A DNA stretch of 64,000 nt from Candidatus Aenigmatarchaeota archaeon (GTDB lineage Archaea; Aenigmatarchaeota; Aenigmatarchaeia; QMZP01; QMZT01). The position numbers were made by a program, and so were the translations under genes. Position 1 is the stretch's first letter. Every line of letters starts with the position of its first letter. The stretch spans positions 62,001 through 126,000 of the forward strand of contig JAPLVC010000001.1 of NCBI GenBank assembly GCA_026397315.1, written 5' to 3'. Shown piece after piece: positions 61,636 to 64,000 of the stretch. A model generated the notes under the pieces. That model was not told the DNA's origin. It did not search any database and saw only the letters and a program-made list of their open reading frames with translations.

Positions 61636-61902
61636 ATGACGAAAGACCTCTATGACAAAATAGCAGAAGAGGATAAAGGTAAAAAAGAAGGCAAAGGCGG
61701 CTCTAAAAAAATGCTGGCCTTGGTGCTGATAGCGGTGATTGCAGTCGCCGGAGTGGCGGGCTTTTTCATCATGAACGGCGGCCTGCCAAGAGGCGGAGAA
61801 ACAATAGCGAATAAGGATCAGGCGACCGACACGCTTTCCGGCCTTGGCAACGACGTCAATGGATTAGCCGAAGATCTTAAAGGCTTGGAAGGGAATCTTT
61901 AA
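61636..61902 (+). CDS. Small single-span membrane protein
   Basis: 88 residues: a basic N-terminus, one membrane helix (MLALVLIAVIAVAGVAGFFIM) and a helical tail after it. It begins 11 bases after the giant gene with GGGGGT as ribosome site, so it is in the same operon. It may assist assembly or anchoring of the surface protein (inference). Confidence 0.68.
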   Translation: MTKDLYDKIAEEDKGKKEGKGGSKKMLALVLIAVIAVAGVAGFFIMNGGLPRGGETIANKDQATDTLSGLGNDVNGLAEDLKGLEGNL

Positions 61903-61903
61903 A

Positions 61904-63247
61904 ATGAACATGAAACTAAAAATTATCTTAGCTTGCACTTTTCTATTTTTCATATTCGTGCCTCTCGTCAGGGCGGACGGCATGGCATTCAATACCGGGT
62001 ATGATTTTTCTTCGAACGCATTGCACGGAGAGAATGTGCAGATAGCCGCGATAAACTATGAAAACGGTATGGAAAAGCTGGTTATAGCGGTAAAGATGGA
62101 CCAGATAAATGACAGTTCTGTCATTTGGATAGTGCCCGTGCCTTCAAAGCCCGAGAATGTAAAAATAAACGTACTCAAAAGCTTCCCGCTATTCGATGGT
62201 TATGAAATAATAAAAGGGGCTAGAAACAAAGTGAACCAGTTCACGAATAATGTCGGATTCGTGGTCATGCTTAACCAATTATGGCCAATTCCTATGATAC
62301 TTTTCGGGACAGGGTTTACTTCGCTTGCATCCCAGGGAGGAGTGCAAGTTTATGCCGAAACCCAGAAAGAAGGCATAACTACACAGGTCGTGACAGCGGA
62401 AACTTCACAGGGCCTTTATGATTACATCAGATCCAAGGGAGTGAACGTAAACTCTGTTTCCATACCTGTCATCGACGAATACATAGGAAAAAATTATTGC
62501 TTCGTAGTAAGCTGGATAAATGCAAAAACCAGTAAGGTTAATTACAATACTCCTTCAATTTTTGTCGAGTTCCCGACGGAGAGGATTTTCTACCCTCTCA
62601 AACCAACGAGCGTTTATGGCGAAAGGACCATACCGGTCATCATTTACATAATGGGCTTCGCCAAGCCGGAATTCTACGACGATATAAAGAGCTACGCAAG
62701 ATACAAATATTTCGTCAGAGAAAGCGGATATGTGCCTGAAAACTGGCCTTCTGAATTTTACAGCAAAGAGGAAGCTGGAAAATTATTTTATTACACCCGC
62801 ATGACCATAGGATATGAAAGAAGTTTCGGCTTTGAACCGGATATGATAAATATACCGACTCCGGCTGCTAGCAAATTCGTAGACGATTTGTGGATGGAAA
62901 AACTTGAAAAGGTACCGCCTGAAATAGAAGCCATTATCGCCAAGGCGGACCTATTGGACGCCATCTCAAAAAACAATTTTCTGCCGGTTGTATGGATCGC
63001 GCTCATGTCAATGATAACAGGAATGATAGCTGGGGTAATTGTGTTCAGGGACTTGAGAATAATCGGCTATGCCATTCTAGGGCTGGCAAACTGCCTGACG
63101 CTGCTCGGAGTGATTGCAGCAACTTACAAATTCATGAAAGATGAAAGCGGCAAAAAGAAAAAGGCTTTCATTATAGTTTTCATGCTGCTTTTCCTTGCGC
63201 TCAATTACGCAGGCCTTATGGTTCTGAGTGCTTTGATTCTAAACTAG
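61904..63247 (+). CDS. DUF2330-like membrane protein
   Basis: Signal peptide, then a large extracellular domain beginning DGMAFNTGYDFSSNALHGENVQIAAINYENGMEKLVIAVKM and WIVPVPSKPENV, which are DUF2330-type patterns. Three C-terminal membrane helices (from about residue 360) and a basic loop follow. Immediately after the small membrane protein (1 base), so part of the surface-protein operon. Its 3' end overlaps the convergent PIN/KH gene. No function is known to me. Confidence 0.72.
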   Translation: MNMKLKIILACTFLFFIFVPLVRADGMAFNTGYDFSSNALHGENVQIAAINYENGMEKLVIAVKMDQINDSSVIWIVPVPSKPENVKINVLKSFPLFDGYEIIKGARNKVNQFTNNVGFVVMLNQLWPIPMILFGTGFTSLASQGGVQVYAETQKEGITTQVVTAETSQGLYDYIRSKGVNVNSVSIPVIDEYIGKNYCFVVSWINAKTSKVNYNTPSIFVEFPTERIFYPLKPTSVYGERTIPVIIYIMGFAKPEFYDDIKSYARYKYFVRESGYVPENWPSEFYSKEEAGKLFYYTRMTIGYERSFGFEPDMINIPTPAASKFVDDLWMEKLEKVPPEIEAIIAKADLLDAISKNNFLPVVWIALMSMITGMIAGVIVFRDLRIIGYAILGLANCLTLLGVIAATYKFMKDESGKKKKAFIIVFMLLFLALNYAGLMVLSALILN

Positions 63248-64000
63248 AACCCGCAACGTCCTCGCGCTGATTGCGTAAAGTATTTTCTTTCCCTCGTCGG
63301 ACTTCTTTTTTATGCGCACCTCGCCCTTGCCGCCTATGACAGGCGAGAAGAGATACGTCTCTCCGTCGTATATGTCTATCTGCTTGCCGACGTGCTCATT
63401 CCCCAGTATTATGCTGAACGCCTTGCCGCGCTCGCCTATCTCGAATGAGACGTCATGCTTGAACGTGTTCTGCAGCGGCTCGACCGTGATGCGTATGCCC
63501 GCGCGTCTCTCGAGCTCTTCGATGTTCCTGCCCTTCTTGCCTATGACCTGGGCTATGGCATCGTTGTTGACGCGCAGCACGACGCGGTTGTCCGAGGCGA
63601 ATTCGAGCTCGAAGTTCTCGTCTATCTGGCCCATCTCCTGCTTGATTATCCTCGTCACTTTCTCCACGACGGGCTTCGAGGCTTCCTTTATCGGGATGAC
63701 GACGTTCTCCTCGCCGAATGTGTAAATCTCGTATTCGAGCTTCTTCGTCTCGAAGTCGCGCACTTCCACGACCGGACGGGCGAGATCCGCCTCGGTCATG
63801 CCGCTAGGGACTTTGACGAGCAGGCCAAGCGTGTATATCCTCTCTATCCTGCCGTTGCGTATGTAGATTATCGTGTCGACCACGTGCGGGATCATGCCCA
63901 GCTCGATGCGTCCCATGAATCGCTGGACGGCAGAGATTATGTCGGTCGCGTGCACGACGCCTATCATGCCCACGCCCGCGAGGCGCATGTCCGCGAAGAC
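63239..64000 (-). CDS. PIN-domain ATPase with KH domain (5' end beyond the window)
   Basis: Open to the right edge with no start in the window, so partial. The visible part starts VFADMRLAGVGMIGVVHATD, the end of a PilT/VirB11-type ATPase domain. It continues to a KH motif (AQVIGKKGRNIEELERRAGI) and a final basic region. This matches archaeal PINc/VapC-type ATPase proteins in which an N-terminal PIN nuclease precedes the ATPase; that PIN domain would lie outside. It overlaps the DUF2330-like gene tail-to-tail by 9 bases. Confidence 0.85.
   Translation of the reverse strand, partial: VFADMRLAGVGMIGVVHATDIISAVQRFMGRIELGMIPHVVDTIIYIRNGRIERIYTLGLLVKVPSGMTEADLARPVVEVRDFETKKLEYEIYTFGEENVVIPIKEASKPVVEKVTRIIKQEMGQIDENFELEFASDNRVVLRVNNDAIAQVIGKKGRNIEELERRAGIRITVEPLQNTFKHDVSFEIGERGKAFSIILGNEHVGKQIDIYDGETYLFSPVIGGKGEVRIKKKSDEGKKILYAISARTLRVLV

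Overview
The window is archaeal chromosome. Every information-processing gene is of archaeal type: SecE, Spt5, L11, a GINS subunit, aIF5B, aIF2 alpha and beta, S15, S24e, S27e, Rpo7, Spt4, SRP54, the repair protein NreA, diphthine-ammonia ligase, a nine-subunit A-type ATP synthase operon and a tRNA-Ile gene with an intron after position 37. FtsZ is present. The very large cysteine-rich surface protein with CTDSDGG-type repeats recalls envelope proteins I associate with DPANN lineages. That placement is only an impression; the lineage cannot be fixed from this window.

Layout. (1) 1-1660: serS (cut by the left edge) and apt. (2) About 1685-21021: an AT-rich, accessory-gene island that contrasts sharply with the GC-richer core genes on both sides. 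It opens with a tyrosine integrase carrying a C-terminal zinc ribbon. It then holds a chain of tiny overlapping winged-helix genes, a transglutaminase-like surface protein followed by a HEPN-like gene, a methyltransferase/PD-(D/E)XK restriction pair, and a 43-residue ORF coupled to a nuclease-like gene. Next comes a three-gene operon (Mre11-like phosphoesterase, short Rad50-like ATPase with a membrane hairpin, GHKL ATPase ending in HEVAH), then a stand-alone FtsZ C-terminal half. The rest is a homing-endonuclease-like gene with a Lys/Tyr repeat partner, an iteron-like cluster of ATTGCAAT sites, a lipoprotein, a winged-helix protein, a DUF4145-like protein and an AbrB-like protein. (3) 21037-27495: an ABC-2 exporter, a VIT1/CCC1-like membrane protein, endonuclease IV-like and RNase HI genes, dph6, a phosphoesterase and a zinc protein. 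(4) 27558-36917: tRNA-Ile, FKBP isomerase, ftsZ, secE-spt5-L11, gins51, aIF5B, aIF2 beta, membrane proteins, S15 with a structured leader, and a radical SAM gene. (5) 36941-42489: a minus-strand block with an aminotransferase, lipoprotein, rhomboid, endonuclease III, membrane protein and NreA. (6) 42758-51234: the ATP synthase operon H-I-K-E-C-F-A-B-D. (7) 51245-56447: rpo7, spt4, S24e, S27e, aIF2 alpha, two small minus-strand genes, a small conserved-looking ORF and srp54. (8) 56573-64000: the giant surface protein, two membrane-associated proteins, and a PIN/KH ATPase cut by the right edge.

The most promising candidates for something undescribed are the Mre11-like / membrane Rad50-like / GHKL-HEVAH operon (12181-16386) and the neighbouring FtsZ C-half gene (16479-16817). 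The first looks like a DNA-sensing or defence module. The second keeps the T7-loop aspartates of FtsZ but has no GTP-binding domain, so it could cap or poison host FtsZ filaments. Both lie in the integrase-bearing island, close to the iteron-like cluster.
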